A stretch of DNA of 12,500 nucleotides from NCBI GenBank assembly GCA_963170055.1, contig CAUJGJ010000185.1, positions 1,594,275-1,606,774 of the forward strand, in the 5' to 3' direction. Position 1 is the stretch's first letter. Every line of letters begins with the position of its first letter. The translations under genes and the position numbers were made by a program. Below the pieces are notes generated by a model. The model was not told the DNA's origin. It was given only the letters and a program-made list of their open reading frames with translations, and ran no database searches. The stretch comes from Halisarca cf. caerulea (lineage: Eukaryota; Porifera; Demospongiae; Chondrillida; Halisarcidae). This document shows, piece by piece, positions 1 to 8,316 of the stretch.

Positions 1-68
1 CGACTATTTTGTCGGTGTCATCATAGATATGGTATACAAGCTTCCGCTATATAGCTAACAACACTCAC

Positions 69-159
69 CAACTATAGCATCGGAAAGTTTGGGCAGCTTT
101 TAAAAGATCGCTTTTCTTCCCTAGGAGGAGATGTGTGACAAAAGATCGACATCTAAAAT
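69..159 (-). CDS. Possible internal exon of an unidentified gene running off the left edge
   Basis: On the minus strand a 91-nt segment lies between an acceptor-like ACTGTAACAG and a strong donor (GTTG followed by GTGAGTG at 68-62). One of the three frames is open throughout and reads ...HLLLGKKSDLLKAAQTF..., which has a coding look (lysine, leucine and alanine mixture, no low complexity). The other two frames contain stops. No family is recognised and no partner exon is firmly identified. A short frame starting at the ATG on the minus strand near 494 (MKSYLVMDNGSRP...) could be an upstream exon, but it is too short to support. Splice sites of this quality also occur by chance. Confidence 0.2.
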
Positions 160-727
160 CTGTTACAGTATTTCAGTCTGTGTTCGTCCATAAAACAAAT
201 TGAGCGTCTCGTAACCAAGTACGGGTAAATTTCTAAAAACCTTCATTTCGCAAGCAAATGGAAAGAAACCCTTTCGAGGTTACCCTCCAAACGATACACT
301 ACTTTTGATCAAAAAACACAATCTGATACAATAATAAGTATGCAAATAAGGAAAGAGAAAAAACTCTCCGAATGGCGCTGGTCACAAGGAGAAAATCCGC
401 TGCGAATATTAATTCCTCGCACTGTTCGTTTGATTAGTGCGAAGGATCGGCCTACTTCCATTATCCATCACTAGGTAGGATTTCATCTTTGCTGTCTTGT
501 TCATAGAGGCGCATGCACGATGTTGCCTTATGGCTCATACGTAGCTGCTTCAGAATCTGTTATTTTGTGCTTATTCCGCCTTATATGCCCTCTGAAAGAA
601 TGAACCATTGGTTTTGGGGATCATTCATACAAGACTCAATTGTTCCCCAAAGATCAAAGTTCCCTTTATTATATTATATTATACAATGTCATGTATACAT
701 GATTTTATGTACAGTTCAATTCCTCAT
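160..727. other. Unassigned sequence with short open frames only
   Basis: Somewhat less AT-rich than the rest of the window around 360-520. Short frames are open on both strands: a 44-codon frame at 340-474 on the plus strand, and about 53 codons on the minus strand through the same bases. Neither resembles a known family, and their mutual overlap means at most one could be real. A GGCGCATGCAC sequence at 508-518 partly matches an NRF1-type site, so a promoter nearby is conceivable but not shown. Confidence 0.4.
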
Positions 728-1017
728 CCTTAGTCGCTCTCAAGTGAACCAAGTTACAAACTATTAGCCATGCTCTCAAGGCTAAACAAGGCGTGTTGTT
801 TGTCGCACCAACCTCATGGCTAGACACCAACCTCAGACATACATGCACAGTTTCTGACAGGATGCACATCAGCCAGCAAATGGTTTGATTACATAATATT
901 GTGCAGTACATGTGCCTATAATAGCTATTATATTATGTATACTTAATTTTGGAGATCATCTGCAGCTATACATATGATCTCATTGGGACAGTAATAGGTG
1001 CATAAGGTGTGTGTGAC

Positions 1018-1020
<3 letters not shown>
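728..1020 (+). repeat. Degenerate copy of the dispersed CTCAAGTGAACCAAGT repeat leading into a GT tract
   Basis: Positions 735-770 match the start of the repeat module seen at 2938, 3660 and 8416 (GCTCTCAAGTGAACCAAGT, then ACAAA, then a GCCATG segment). As in those copies, a GT tract follows downstream. Similarity fades after about 800, so this copy is older or truncated. Confidence 0.5.
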
Positions 1021-1074
<54 letters not shown>

Positions 1075-1079
1075 ACATG

Positions 1080-1116
<37 letters not shown>

Positions 1117-1147
1117 ATGTGTGTGTGTGTGTGTGTGTGCACACATG

Positions 1148-1228
<81 letters not shown>

Positions 1229-1245
1229 GTGTGTGCGTGCGTGTG

Positions 1246-1310
<65 letters not shown>
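1021..1310. repeat. (GT)n microsatellite with higher-order structure, about 290 bp
   Basis: Alternating GT interrupted by GCACA(CA)TGTGTGTGCG and GCATG variants. The interruption cluster starting near 1072 recurs near 1138, showing that a segment of about 66 bp was tandemly duplicated inside the tract. Alternating purine-pyrimidine sequence of this length can adopt Z-DNA. The long Cys-Val and His-Thr open frames over it are artefacts of the repeat. Confidence 0.95.
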
Positions 1311-1313
<3 letters not shown>

Positions 1314-1671
1314 TAGTAATGTATAAACTTTAATAGTTTGTATTTCAGCTATGCAATATAGTTTTATTTTTCCATATCTGTGTGGCATTTTAAATTATAA
1401 GTATATGCATACATTGCATTAATCAGTCCATGTTGACCATTTCAAGACAATTACAGATTTACAGTTATTTAAAATTATTACAGATATTACAGTTTCCAGA
1501 TCATGGAGCGTCTCTTAGTATACTTTCATATTATGGGCTACTTGCAAGCATCATCTGTATGTGGGGGAGGGAGAAGATGTTCTAGAGGTATGTGAAGATT
1601 TTGTGGATTTTTAAGGATGATTTGGAAGACGAGATGGATTTCGATGAGTTGGGAGGATCACGTGCTCGATC
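1311..1671. other. Unique sequence with a small exon-like open frame at 1586-1681
   Basis: Mostly AT-rich and featureless to 1500. On the plus strand, the frame at 1586-1681 ends in DDLEDEMDFDELGGSRARSHE and a TAG, and looks like coding sequence. A weak acceptor (TTTTTAAG) just before 1616 would make 1616-1681 a 66-nt terminal exon. An overlapping frame starting at 1503 (MERLLVYFHIMGYL...) runs to a good donor (AGAG, then GTATGT) at 1588. The two would need an intron of under 30 nt and do not join in frame, so no gene model is proposed. Confidence 0.3.
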
Positions 1672-1794
1672 TCATGAATAGACTGTTATTCATCATGTGC
1701 TCTTAGGAAGTTTGTCGATTTTCCCCAAACACATACACACTCAGTAGCTGTGTACATTAAAAAATAGAACCATGCTTAGTTAACAAACCACATT

Positions 1795-1798
<4 letters not shown>

Positions 1799-1827
<29 letters not shown>
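1799..1827. repeat. (AT)n microsatellite
   Basis: Uninterrupted AT dinucleotides for about 28 bp. The matching place in copy B has only ATATAT, so the tract expanded after the duplication. Confidence 0.9.
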
Positions 1828-1832
<5 letters not shown>

Positions 1833-2281
1833 AACTTTCACTATAATTGAGTGCACACACACACATGGACATATAGTATTAATGTACTGTATGTTGTCAT
1901 AATAATACATTGTCAAGCTGTTTAACTATGAATACCTTGCATGGGTCGTTCATTACTCGGAAGTGTATGTGCATGTCTAAATGTATAGGTAGGAATCAGT
2001 GGAGGGATGGAGGGCTGCGGCCTATTAATGCATTAGTGTAAAAGCTGATCTGTATTACATATTATTAATCATGTATCATTAGCAGTGCATGATTATTCCC
2101 AATAGAATTTATAGTTGTTCGTGAAAAACTGTTCTGTTTCCGTGTGTGGTTTATCCCACATGTATGGTGCAGACTGGTCATTTCTGTGCACCACTTACAG
2201 CTACGAGCGTAAATGTTTCAAAGCATGTATCAGTCAGTCGCTGTCAAATGAACCAAGTCAAGTGCTAAAGATGTTGTAATA

Positions 2282-2815
2282 TCAATTATTATAGTAATAG
2301 TAATATTTCCTTATTTAAACTGGGTTGGCCACTAGCCAGAGGCTACTGCTAAGGCACCCAGTATCCAACACACTTGCACATACACACACACACACACAAT
2401 CAAATTATTAATTTTTAAAATCAAATTCTAAATCAGTTTGGTGGCTGCAGTGGGTCATCTTCTCATTCATTCCCAAGTTGGGGGCAGGGGGTGCAGGGGA
2501 AAATACGTAACTCCAAATGGCACACAGGCGGGGTGGTGTCCTCTCCTCACAGCTTAGCTTATATTAGCTTCCAGTGCTTGCTGACCTACTGGCCACCAGC
2601 ACCCCCAATAGTACATTATAGTAATTTTCACCATTAACACCTCACATACCTCAATCTCATAGTATGAATATACATGCATGAACAGTATAAGTCTTGGCTG
2701 ATTTTTGTATAGCATTTACTATAATAATACACGTATTATAGTAATATACAATCATACATAATCCAGCCATGATGTGTACACGTCAACTGTGATGCACATG
2801 CCTACGAAGTAAGCA
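2282..2815. mobile_element. Insertion private to duplication copy A, possibly a non-autonomous element
   Basis: Sequence homologous to copy B stops near 2282 and resumes near 2816. The direct repeat ATTATAGTAAT occurs at 2288-2298 and again at 2615-2625, which would suit an 11-bp target-site duplication around a 316-bp insert. That insert is richer in GC, contains a short CA run and a G-rich patch (2478-2500), and encodes nothing. A mobile origin is inference; no polymerase III box or terminal inverted repeat was found. Confidence 0.35.
2716..2744. repeat. Perfect 11-bp inverted repeat (hairpin)
   Basis: Arms TTACTATAATA (2716-2726) and TATTATAGTAA (2734-2744) around a 7-base loop. The right arm overlaps a third TTATAGTAAT motif, shared with the two direct repeats at 2288 and 2615. 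Confidence 0.6.
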
Positions 2816-3101
2816 GACAAGATTCCGCAATTTATCCCTGAGTTGCGAACTGCTCGTTACATGCCATGCACGCATGAACCACTGTAAACTCAGATTAAAA
2901 CAAATTAAACTATATACCATCAATCATCATCATCAGCTGCTCTCAAGTGAACCAATTCACAAAACTAGCCATGTACTCCTGACTAGACACTTGTTATTCG
3001 TCATGGTAACTCAGTGGGCAGTTAACTTGTTATGCTTGTAGAACAGGCAAACTAAAAATTTCACACCTTTTGGCCTTGTTTAGTTGGACATATTAGCATA
3101 A

Positions 3102-3298
<197 letters not shown>

Positions 3299-3435
3299 GG
3301 ACGAGTAAACTTCCACTGGGATCGAAATAGAACTATATGGCATCTTTTCCTTGCACATCTGCTTTCATACCATACAATAGACTATCCAGTGTGCTAGAGT
3401 AAGCAAGTCGTGTATGAGCACTAGGACAAATTAGC

Positions 3436-3463
3436 AGGGTTGACGGATTAGAGAGGTTCACAG
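3436..3463 (+). repeat. Single unit of the GGATTAGAG satellite
   Basis: CAGGGTTGACGGATTAGAG followed by AGGTTCACAG is a diverged single copy of the 32-bp unit that is tandemly arrayed at 8169-8316. Confidence 0.45.
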
Positions 3464-3693
3464 CATATCAATGTTGTACCTCACCCAGTTCATGATAAAT
3501 AATTGCATGTCCAGTATAAATCATGTCTGTTTTTCATGTATATTACGCATATATACACATGCATCAGTTAATATTATAATGCACATTTCTACAAGTTATA
3601 ATAATATTATTAAGCAGACAATAAAAGTAGTGCAATTCATTATGATCATCAGCTGCTGTAGATCTCAAGTAAACCAAGTCACAAATGCTAACC

Positions 3694-3929
3694 ACGCACT
3701 CCTAGCTGACTAGACACTTGTTATTCGTTATGGTAACCACAAGTGGGCAGTTACCACGCACTCCTGACTAGACACTTGTTAATTGTCATAGTAACCAAGT
3801 AGGAAGTTAATCTTGTACTCCTGACTAGACACTTGTTAATCGTCATGGTAACCAAGTGGGAAGTTAACCTTGCACTCCTGACTAGACAATTGTTATTTGT
3901 CATGGTAACCTCAAGTGGGTAGTCAGCTT
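3694..3929 (+). repeat. Four tandem copies of a ~58-bp unit
   Basis: Units begin near 3694, 3756, 3814 and 3871 (lengths 62, 58, 57 and 58). Each reads CACTCCTGACTAGACACTTGTTA, then (T/C)GTCATGGTAACC, then AAGTGGGAAGTTA, with substitutions; the first carries an extra CTAG. The sister blocks at 2974-3030 and 8464-8520 have a single unit, so this is a local expansion. Confidence 0.85.
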
Positions 3930-4239
3930 GTTATGCTCATATATAGAACAGGTCAAAAGTACTAACAATTTCACACATTTGGCCTTAATTAATTTGACAC
4001 ATTACATTAAAATATGAATTAGAACATTTATTATGTTTCATTTTCGTAAAAATATAATTCTAGACACCCTATATTTAGTTGTATTTGTATACCAAATGTA
4101 GATTAATATTAGGTATACAGATCTCGCTAGTGATGGGCATATATTCATATTATCACAGTTCATCTGCTGTGTGGGCACATGTAGGCATAAGTCTCTAGCT
4201 GCATGTTTATGATAATATTATACATGTGAGTGTACGCAC

Positions 4240-4269
4240 ACGTGTGTGTGCGTGTGCATGCCTGTACAC

Positions 4270-4301
<32 letters not shown>

Positions 4302-4312
4302 GTGTGTGTGTT

Positions 4313-4408
<96 letters not shown>

Positions 4409-4447
4409 CACTGTGTGTGTGCATGTGTGTGCGTGCGTGTGTGTGTC
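4240..4447. repeat. (GT)n microsatellite
   Basis: About 205 bp of GT with GCATG, TTGTG and GACACT interruptions. It follows the nested copy of the block, as the other tracts follow theirs. Confidence 0.95.
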
Positions 4448-5013
4448 ACCTTCTTAATGAAATTGGGTTGACCCCAAATAGATGGGCGGCCATTTTGTTT
4501 TTTTGTCATCCCTACATATGGAGTATATGCCATATTCCATAATTGTAGCAGTGAATGGACTGAATCTTATTTTTTATACAGTTACTGTATGTTACAGTCT
4601 TATTTTGTTTTTCCTTTGATATTAATGATTACAGCTCTATAGTGAAAAGTTGAATGTGTTATTTTTATAGGATTCATTACAATACACTTTGATACGTTTG
4701 TGTGGTTAACTAGAACATGAATTGGTGCTATGTACTCACAGAAATATCACTTCCAATTCAGGTATTATTGACCAACAGAGCAACAGATAATGTAGTAAAT
4801 GGTGTATACTTCAATAATGAACAAAGTCCTAAGATAAGAGTAGCTAACATATGACCAGTGTTTTATGACTCTATCAAATGCTGTGCATGAGTTTCATGTA
4901 TGCGCCTCCTCTACTTAGTCTACAGTATGACTTGTAATGTGGTGTGTAGTTGCTGATAGTTGTGGTTGTGTGTTGACCTGTAGATGATGTGAAATTGCTT
5001 TTGGTAGCTGCTC
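4448..5013. other. 3' flank of gene copy 1; one short exon-like frame
   Basis: AT-rich sequence with no match found in the flank of copy 2. On the minus strand, an ATG at 4533 opens a 28-codon non-repetitive frame (MAYTPYVGMTKKQ... ending QPNFIKK) that runs into the CA repeat. It ends at AAG followed by GTGACA, which could be a donor. No function is recognised and it may be chance. Confidence 0.4.
4862..4867 (-). terminator. Possible polyadenylation signal variant for gene copy 1
   Basis: CATAAA on the minus strand about 150 nt past the stop codon. No canonical AATAAA is seen between 4460 and 5013. CATAAA is a weak variant, so this is only the best available candidate. Confidence 0.2.
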
Positions 5014-6126
5014 CTAAATCATGGTGTAGATCTCCAGCAATTCTGTTGCTATTTCATCATACCTTGGTACCTCATCACAGCACCATCTGACCTCAATGTC
5101 ATCTGTAGTCTCACAAGGTAGTGTTCTACAGAACCATGGCAACCCACTAGTAGAGCAGCAGTTACTTCCTTCAACACACCCCTCACCGTCCCACAAGGGG
5201 TCATTGGTGTACCATTGGTATTCCCACTCACCAATGTTCCCAGATTCACAGTGATAATGATTGCCCACGAACGCAGGAGGAGCCGGTCCTGGAGCAGCTG
5301 CACATGGACAGTTGCAACAAGTGTAGTCATAACCTTCAGAGAGCCCAGCTGCGTATGTCCAAATATGTTTTCTAGGTTGTCCATGAGTGATGGATAGACC
5401 GTCCACATAAGCACCATTGATACCACTGTTTCTTATTGTCATGGGTCGAAAAGCATCAGGTGAAGCATAAGCATACCCAATAGCCCTCCCACACACTCTT
5501 GTGTAGGGAATACCACATGTGGAGTACGTGACTGAGGAACATCCAGTGGACACAGACCTGGCACACATTCGTTTTGGAGAAGTGATTGTTCTGAGTGGAG
5601 AAGGACAGGTATCATTTGAATCGGTCATATCAATGTGGGCCACTCTCATCCATCCTCCTCTGATCCCACAGTGTGTGTCTTCCATGTTGCAGTAGACTCT
5701 TTTTATGATAATGTTCCCATCTATTTCTCCCTTGATCCAGTAGTATCTCGAAGTAGCATTGTGTTGATAACAGAGGAAGATAGCCCTACATGAAGAAGCA
5801 GGTTTATCTTGAGTCATTCCAATTCCCAGGCAGTCGTTGCCTTTAATAACAGTCTGATTTGCAGTGACTTCAGCAGTGAATTGTTGTTTAACATCCTTTG
5901 TAAGGTCTTCCTTGAGGCGAAGATAGTCTACATGTGATATTGTTGTGGGAGGTCCAGGTGGACCATCGCGGCCATCTCTCCCTGGAGGTCCTCTACAACA
6001 GGGATTACATTGATAGGTTTTATTGTCAGTAATCTCATTCTGATTGTCATGGTGACCTCTTTGAATTCCGTCCGCAGGGAGTTTGGCAAAGGAGACAATA
6101 AGAAATAAAGTCATGTAAACAAGCAT
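5014..6126 (-). CDS. Secreted short-collagen plus fibrinogen/intelectin-like protein (gene copy 1, intact)
   Basis: Intronless reading frame of 370 codons. Residues 1 to about 18 form a hydrophobic signal peptide. A CNPCC cluster (40-44) precedes five GXY triplets (46-60, RGPPGRDGRDGPPGPP), a minimal collagen-like run. Residues 65-95 form a polar, helix-prone linker. From about residue 99 a Cys-rich domain begins with fibrinogen-type landmarks: SC at 112-113, YYWI at 128-131, VYCNM at 144-148 and GGWMRV at 157-162. The C-terminal half carries VCGRAIGY (211-218), DGLSITHG (242-249), HIWTYAAG (254-261), NDPLWDG (308-314) and DIEVRWCC (343-350). I count 25 cysteines and four N-glycosylation sequons (N35, N90, N123, N171), as expected for an oxidised extracellular protein. 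The start at 6126 is the first ATG after a predicted TATA-driven transcription start and begins the signal peptide. The family is inferred from motifs; a lectin or matrix role is inference. The ligand is unknown. Confidence 0.9.
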   Translation of the reverse strand: MLVYMTLFLIVSFAKLPADGIQRGHHDNQNEITDNKTYQCNPCCRGPPGRDGRDGPPGPPTTISHVDYLRLKEDLTKDVKQQFTAEVTANQTVIKGNDCLGIGMTQDKPASSCRAIFLCYQHNATSRYYWIKGEIDGNIIIKRVYCNMEDTHCGIRGGWMRVAHIDMTDSNDTCPSPLRTITSPKRMCARSVSTGCSSVTYSTCGIPYTRVCGRAIGYAYASPDAFRPMTIRNSGINGAYVDGLSITHGQPRKHIWTYAAGLSEGYDYTCCNCPCAAAPGPAPPAFVGNHYHCESGNIGEWEYQWYTNDPLWDGEGCVEGSNCCSTSGLPWFCRTLPCETTDDIEVRWCCDEVPRYDEIATELLEIYTMI

Positions 6127-6193
6127 TTTTGAAGTGGTCGTGATAGCCGAGGGTGTGTAAAGGAAGTTCTTCTATTAAATTAGCACTTGAAAC

Positions 6194-6228
6194 AACTGAG
6201 GGTCGATCTCCTCTTCCTTTAATTTATA
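6194..6228 (-). promoter_or_regulatory. TATA box and initiator of gene copy 1
   Basis: Read on the minus strand, TATAAATT occupies 6228-6221. A CTCAGT initiator-like match (BBCABW) has its A at 6197, 31 bases downstream of the first T of the TATA box, which is the standard metazoan spacing. This predicts a 5' UTR of about 71 nt. An AGAGGAGATC box at 6214-6205 lies between the two elements and recurs in the promoter of copy 2. Confidence 0.6.
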
Positions 6229-6369
6229 CTCCTTGTCTGTGGATCATTCTATTCGACTGAGTGTGCATGCATGCATGAAGATATAATAATATTATGATTG
6301 TGCCTTTCTGAATGTTACATCAGGAGCTAGATGCTGTAAAATTAATATTATTTGACCTTAAAGTTTTTT

Positions 6370-6389
6370 GGGCCGCTGGAAGGCGGCCC
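6370..6389. repeat. GC-rich hairpin, 7-bp stem
   Basis: GGGCCGC, loop TGGAAG, GCGGCCC, in otherwise AT-rich DNA. A related palindrome (GGGCCG, TAGG, CGGCCC) lies at 6634-6649, so the two bracket the promoter-like island between them. Confidence 0.7.
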
Positions 6390-6407
6390 TATATTGTTTT
6401 TACTTTC

Positions 6408-6480
6408 ACCGGAAGTGTCCGGAACATCTGTAACGATGTCAATATATATATATATATATATATGTCAACAACATGGCGGA
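6408..6480 (+). promoter_or_regulatory. ETS site and YY1-like site of a housekeeping-type promoter
   Basis: ACCGGAAGTG at 6408-6417 is an exact GABP/ELK-type ETS site. CAACATGGCGGA at 6469-6480 matches the YY1 consensus apart from its last base and contains an ATG with a purine at -3 and G at +4. ETS upstream of a YY1 site that overlaps the start codon is the classic layout of TATA-less housekeeping promoters in animals. An (AT)n run at 6442-6463 separates them, unusually for such a promoter. Confidence 0.45.
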
Positions 6481-6596
6481 CGCGAAGTCGGTACATAATC
6501 TTTCAGCTATATTTCGGTGAAATTCATTTGTTTGCTCCTGATTTTATCAGCGAAGAGTCTTTTAGACCAGAAGAGTTCTTGGAAGTATTATTTTAG
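6473..6596 (+). pseudogene. Short exon-like fragment of an unidentified housekeeping gene, frame broken
   Basis: From the ATG at 6473 the frame reads MADAKSVHNLSAIFR and stops at 6520. From about 6505 the adjacent frame reads ...FGEIHLFAPDF, then ISEESFRPEEFLEVL, to a TAG at 6594. One base separates the two frames, and together they look like the acidic, Phe-rich N-terminus of a real protein. Either it is a decayed first exon, or the real exon ends at the donor CG/GTGAAA at 6517 and the rest is intron. No further exon was found downstream. The gene is not identified. Confidence 0.35.
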
Positions 6597-6633
6597 TCAA
6601 TAACAACGATTTCCAAGCGATTCGAGTTTCCAG

Positions 6634-6680
6634 GGCCGTAGGCGGCCCACGAGTTTTTTAAACTCGAATCACTTGTTTAA
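6634..6680 (+). repeat. Dispersed palindromic repeat (GGGCCG..CGGCCC plus CGAGTTT hairpin)
   Basis: GGGCCGTAGGCGGCCC is followed directly by CGAGTTT, TTT, AAACTCG (7-bp stem) and AATCACTTGTT. A diverged copy lies at 7149-7192 (GGGACAGCAGCCCGACAAG, then TTTTAACTCGAATTACTTGTT), in the same orientation. Confidence 0.55.
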
Positions 6681-7148
6681 TTGTATTCATAGGATTTATA
6701 TGTTGCATGTCCATAATATATAGGTGGTCATGTACCTTTGCTGTAGTCCTTGTGACCACATGTCACAAATCTGCAGCTGCTCAGTATGTAGCAACAGTTA
6801 CTTCTTCATTGTTTGTTCGTCCATTATAATAATATAATGTTTCTTGTTGGCAGAGGGAAAATCCCTTCCTTTATGTTGTCACAGTGTCTATGCACACACA
6901 ACCTCATCTTTGATGCTTGAAAGTGCATGTGATCATTTGTATTCACGGACAACTATAAGTGCCCATGCTCTGCGAACTTGGTCATCATAGTATGTGTAGT
7001 GTGTGTAGTCTGTGCATATTATTATAATTGCAATAGAGAATTTATACAATAGTAATAGAGAAGTATGAATTTATACAGGAATAAGCTAAATGAATAGCCT
7101 AAACAATCGTGCACTTACACTTTAATGCTTTGCAAGTGATTTGAGCGT
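6681..7148. other. AT-rich sequence, nothing recognised
   Basis: No coding potential, tandem array or clear repeat seen on either strand. Short CA and GT runs occur near 6893 and 6991. Confidence 0.5.
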
Positions 7149-7192
7149 GTGGGACAGCAGCCCGACAAGATTTTAACTCGAATTACTTGTTA
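7149..7192 (+). repeat. Second copy of the palindromic dispersed repeat
   Basis: About 44 bp aligned with 6634-6680. The GC palindrome is reduced, and TTTTAACTCGAATTACTTGTT is the best-conserved part. Confidence 0.45.
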
Positions 7193-7402
7193 TACACTGT
7201 AATAAATCAATTTAAAAATCATCATTTAATGATGTTCATCACCATGTTACATACAGCTCTGAAATTATTATAGCCATGCAGGTCGTGCAGGAATTGGTCA
7301 CAACTCCGGTCCACTCATGTACATCTCTAGAATTAATGTCTCCAATACCCATACCTCTGTCACTCTCAAGCAACCCTTGCAGCAAAAATCTACTCATGTG
7401 CT
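7193..7402. other. Overlapping open frames on both strands, identity unclear
   Basis: On the minus strand, 7397-7239 is open for 52 codons (MSRFLLQGLLESDRGMGIG..., including INSRDVHEWTGVVTN) and reads more like protein than its surroundings. The plus strand is also open here (from 7276, MQVVQELVTTPVH...), but its second half lies in the duplicated non-coding block. The change from unique to duplicated sequence falls near 7403. An exon remnant on the minus strand is possible. Confidence 0.25.
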
Positions 7403-7803
7403 TTCATGAATGTTCTTCATCACATGCCCTTATAGGTAGTCCGTCGATTGTTTCCGAGTATACATTGATTTTACACACAAATTAGACTGCATAGCTGGTA
7501 ACATTAAATACTAGAACAATGCTTTACGAACCACATTTATATATGTCAGTCTTTCATTATGTGCTCACACACATGCACATACAACAGTATATAAATTTTG
7601 TATATGTTGCTATGGTAGATATTGCGTATAATATGCAAGCTGTATATACTTTGCCAGGACTATTCATTACAGTAACTGGGAAATGTATATAGGTATAATA
7701 CTTGTTTCTGACAATAAGGGCTGGAGGGTCGGAGGAAGCTAATACTCTATCAGTCTATATAAGAGCTTAAATAATTAGCAGTGATTATTTATTTGCAATA
7801 GAC

Positions 7804-7823
7804 TTGATTTGATTTGATTTGAT
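7804..7823 (+). repeat. (TTGAT)4 microsatellite
   Basis: Four perfect 5-bp units, present only in duplication copy B. Confidence 0.85.
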
Positions 7824-8168
7824 TATAAGAATGGGACCACTTAGCCAATGCAGGCTAATTTACAGGGTTGCCATAAGAAAAAGAAAAAAATAATATAAGT
7901 TCACATCCAGCAAGAAGAAACTAGCTACTCATACAGAAATTACACAAGACTCATAGGATAAAATAACGTTAAGACTATATCGCTCGTAATAAAATGGCAT
8001 GACATTGTTCTATTCCCATGCATGGTTCATCCCACAGGCATGCTGCATGCAGACTGCATGCTCATTTCTGTGCACCACTTTCAGGTATGAGTGTAAATGC
8101 TTCCAAGCATGTATCAATCAGTTCCTGTCAAGTTAACCAAGTCAAGTCACCAAAGATGTTACAATGGT

Positions 8169-8316
8169 AATTAGAGGTGTGCCTGCAATTCAGGGATCTG
8201 GATTAGAGGGGTGTCTGCAATTCAGGGGCTGGATTAGAGGTGTATCCACAATTCAGGGATCTGGATTAGAGGGGTGTCCACAATTCGGGGATCTGGATTA
8301 GAGGGGGTCCACTGTA
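8169..8316 (+). repeat. Tandem 32-bp satellite, about 4.6 units
   Basis: Units start at about 8169, 8201, 8232, 8264 and 8296 (the last partial). The consensus begins GATTAGAGGGGTGTCCACAA and ends TTCAGGGATCTG. It sits where copy A carries a different insertion, and a lone diverged unit lies at 3436. Confidence 0.9.

Larger units (their letters stand above)
3460..4450 (+). repeat. Nested partial copy of the duplicated block
   Basis: Parts of 2640-3300 recur here: GCATG..CAGTATAA near 3505 matches 2676, ATCATCAGCTGCT at 3645 matches 2928, the CTCAAGT module at 3664 matches 2941, and the TTCACAC..TTTGGCCTT segment at 3970 matches 3059. A GT tract follows, as in the other copies. The block was therefore duplicated locally as well as with the gene. 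Confidence 0.6.

Noticed and set aside
513..767. 84-codon frame on the plus strand
   Set aside because: Composition resembles random AT-rich translation, it ends in the dispersed repeat module, and it has no recognisable domain.
943..1388. Long open frames of His-Thr or Cys-Val repeats (also at 3080-3397, 4160-4542 and 8572-9030)
   Set aside because: They are direct translations of GT/CA dinucleotide tracts, open on both strands and in several frames at once; no unique coding sequence supports them.
2476..2500. G-quadruplex in the G-rich patch
   Set aside because: Only three G-runs of four or more are close together; a fourth is too far away for a standard quadruplex.
7276..7485. 69-codon frame on the plus strand
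   Set aside because: Its second half lies in duplicated DNA whose other copy is not open, and the opposite strand is open over the first half.
8169..8316. CRISPR array
   Set aside because: Units are contiguous repeats without unique spacers, in a eukaryotic context.
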